Part shown: in pieces, positions 63,701 through 64,000 of the stretch | How the letters are laid out: each line of letters begins with the position of its first letter | Numbering within the stretch: the stretch's first letter is position 1 | DNA from: Dyella nitratireducens | GTDB taxonomy: Bacteria; Pseudomonadota; Gammaproteobacteria; Xanthomonadales; Rhodanobacteraceae | Assembly (NCBI RefSeq): GCF_014642835.1 | Contig: NZ_BMJA01000007.1 | Coordinates: 114,449-178,448, forward strand | Reading direction: 5' to 3' | Length of the DNA: 64,000 bases | Translations under genes and position numbers: made by a program | Notes under the pieces: model-generated | The model's input: the letters and a program-made list of their open reading frames with translations, nothing else | Told to the model about the DNA's origin: nothing | The model's database searches: none

Positions 63701-63807
63701 GCATGAATAAACGCTGAAATACATGCAAAAACACCCCCTTTGGTCCCACGTGGTCCCAAGGAATTGGTGCTCTTTCTGCAAGCCATGCCTACTCGTATGC
63801 TCAATGC

Positions 63808-63951
63808 ATGAGCATCAATCTGCCCATCCTCCAGCAACGCTACCCAGATCGTTCTGCCATCACTCCCAAGGAAGTTGCTCAGGAGTTGCGAGGCAAGCGA
63901 CGTCCCCCCGCCTTGAGTAGCGGGATGCTTTGGAGCCCGTTGTCACTTTAA
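63808..63951 (+). pseudogene. Short ORF apparently truncated at an IS end
   Basis: It reads M-S-I-N-L-P-I-L-Q-Q-R-Y-P-D-R-S-A-I-T-P-K-E-V-A-Q-E-L-R-G-K for 30 residues, then changes to a Pro/Ser/Leu-rich tail and stops after 47 codons. Its stop lies in the end of an IS3-like element on the other strand. The first part looks like a small phage- or plasmid-type regulatory or excisionase-like protein, but I cannot name it. The break suggests interruption by the insertion. Confidence 0.5.
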
Positions 63952-64000
63952 CTGCTTTGCGTAGTCCGCGGGCGTCAGCCCGCCCAGCGCCTTCTTAGGT
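63943..64000 (-). mobile_element. IS3-type transposase, C-terminal fragment (window edge)
   Basis: The minus strand entering from the right edge reads P-K-K-A-L-G-G-L-T-P-A-D-Y-A-K-Q-L-K and then TGA (63943-63945). 'RPH..LG.LTP..Y' endings are characteristic of IS3-family OrfB transposases. Only about 18 codons are visible; the rest lies beyond the window. The IS terminal repeat cannot be defined from this side alone. Confidence 0.7.

Overview
The window looks like a chromosomal segment of a gammaproteobacterium of the Xanthomonadales, most likely Rhodanobacteraceae (Dyella/Rhodanobacter-like). The basis is high GC, a sux-type sucrose locus of the Xanthomonas kind, GTAG-type REP repeats, and housekeeping gene order such as trpF-truA-fimV-asd. 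The genus is inferred, not proven.

Layout. 1-8.2 kb is a minus-strand housekeeping block: the start of trpF, truA, fimV, a small coiled-coil protein, asd, a D-2-hydroxyacid dehydrogenase, aroC and prmB. 8.2-14.5 kb holds psd, an MltD-like lytic transglycosylase, greB (preceded by an overlapping 55-codon ORF), a DUF3025 gene and rimO. 14.6-22.6 kb holds a HigBA-type toxin-antitoxin pair, a glycosyltransferase-like gene, dienelactone hydrolase plus HIT protein, dcd, a flavin reductase, apbC/mrp, a DUF2147 protein and a secreted arabinofuranosidase-like hydrolase. 23-31 kb has a secreted phosphoesterase, an MFS-HAD-DeoR operon, metG, an rnfB-like ferredoxin and nth. 31.3-38.6 kb is a complete sux-like locus: LacI regulator, TonB-dependent receptor, GH13 sucrose hydrolase/amylosucrase and MFS permease. 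A perfect 16-bp operator palindrome precedes the receptor. 38.7-41 kb carries a SulP transporter behind a frameshifted beta-carbonic anhydrase. 41.6-49.2 kb is a phosphate cluster: a DcaP-like porin and pstSCAB-phoU, each side preceded by a PhoB-box-like site, with rnt between them. 49.3-55.1 kb holds a GT-C glycosyltransferase, a small membrane protein, rlmB, rnr and tRNA-Leu(CAG). 55.1-57.8 kb is a gene-poor, visibly less GC-rich patch with a very short secreted Rhs/HNH nuclease and a DUF4265 partner. 57.8-63.6 kb has an EamA exporter, a PL5-like lyase homologue, VapBC, a SUMF1-fold protein, rnd and tRNA-Ala(CGC). The right edge contains a truncated ORF running into the C-terminus of an IS3-type transposase.

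Most striking features. Eight copies of a GTAG-type REP, arranged as inverted pairs (BIMEs), are scattered through the window. In six cases the REP tetranucleotide itself forms the stop codon of the adjacent gene, and one pair supplies the stops of both convergent genes. Other points worth attention are a 46-bp inverted duplication that includes the rlmB start, the mini-Rhs toxin candidate, the carbonic anhydrase frameshift, and the small ORF coupled to greB.

All calls come from reading the sequence and from family knowledge. No database search was run.
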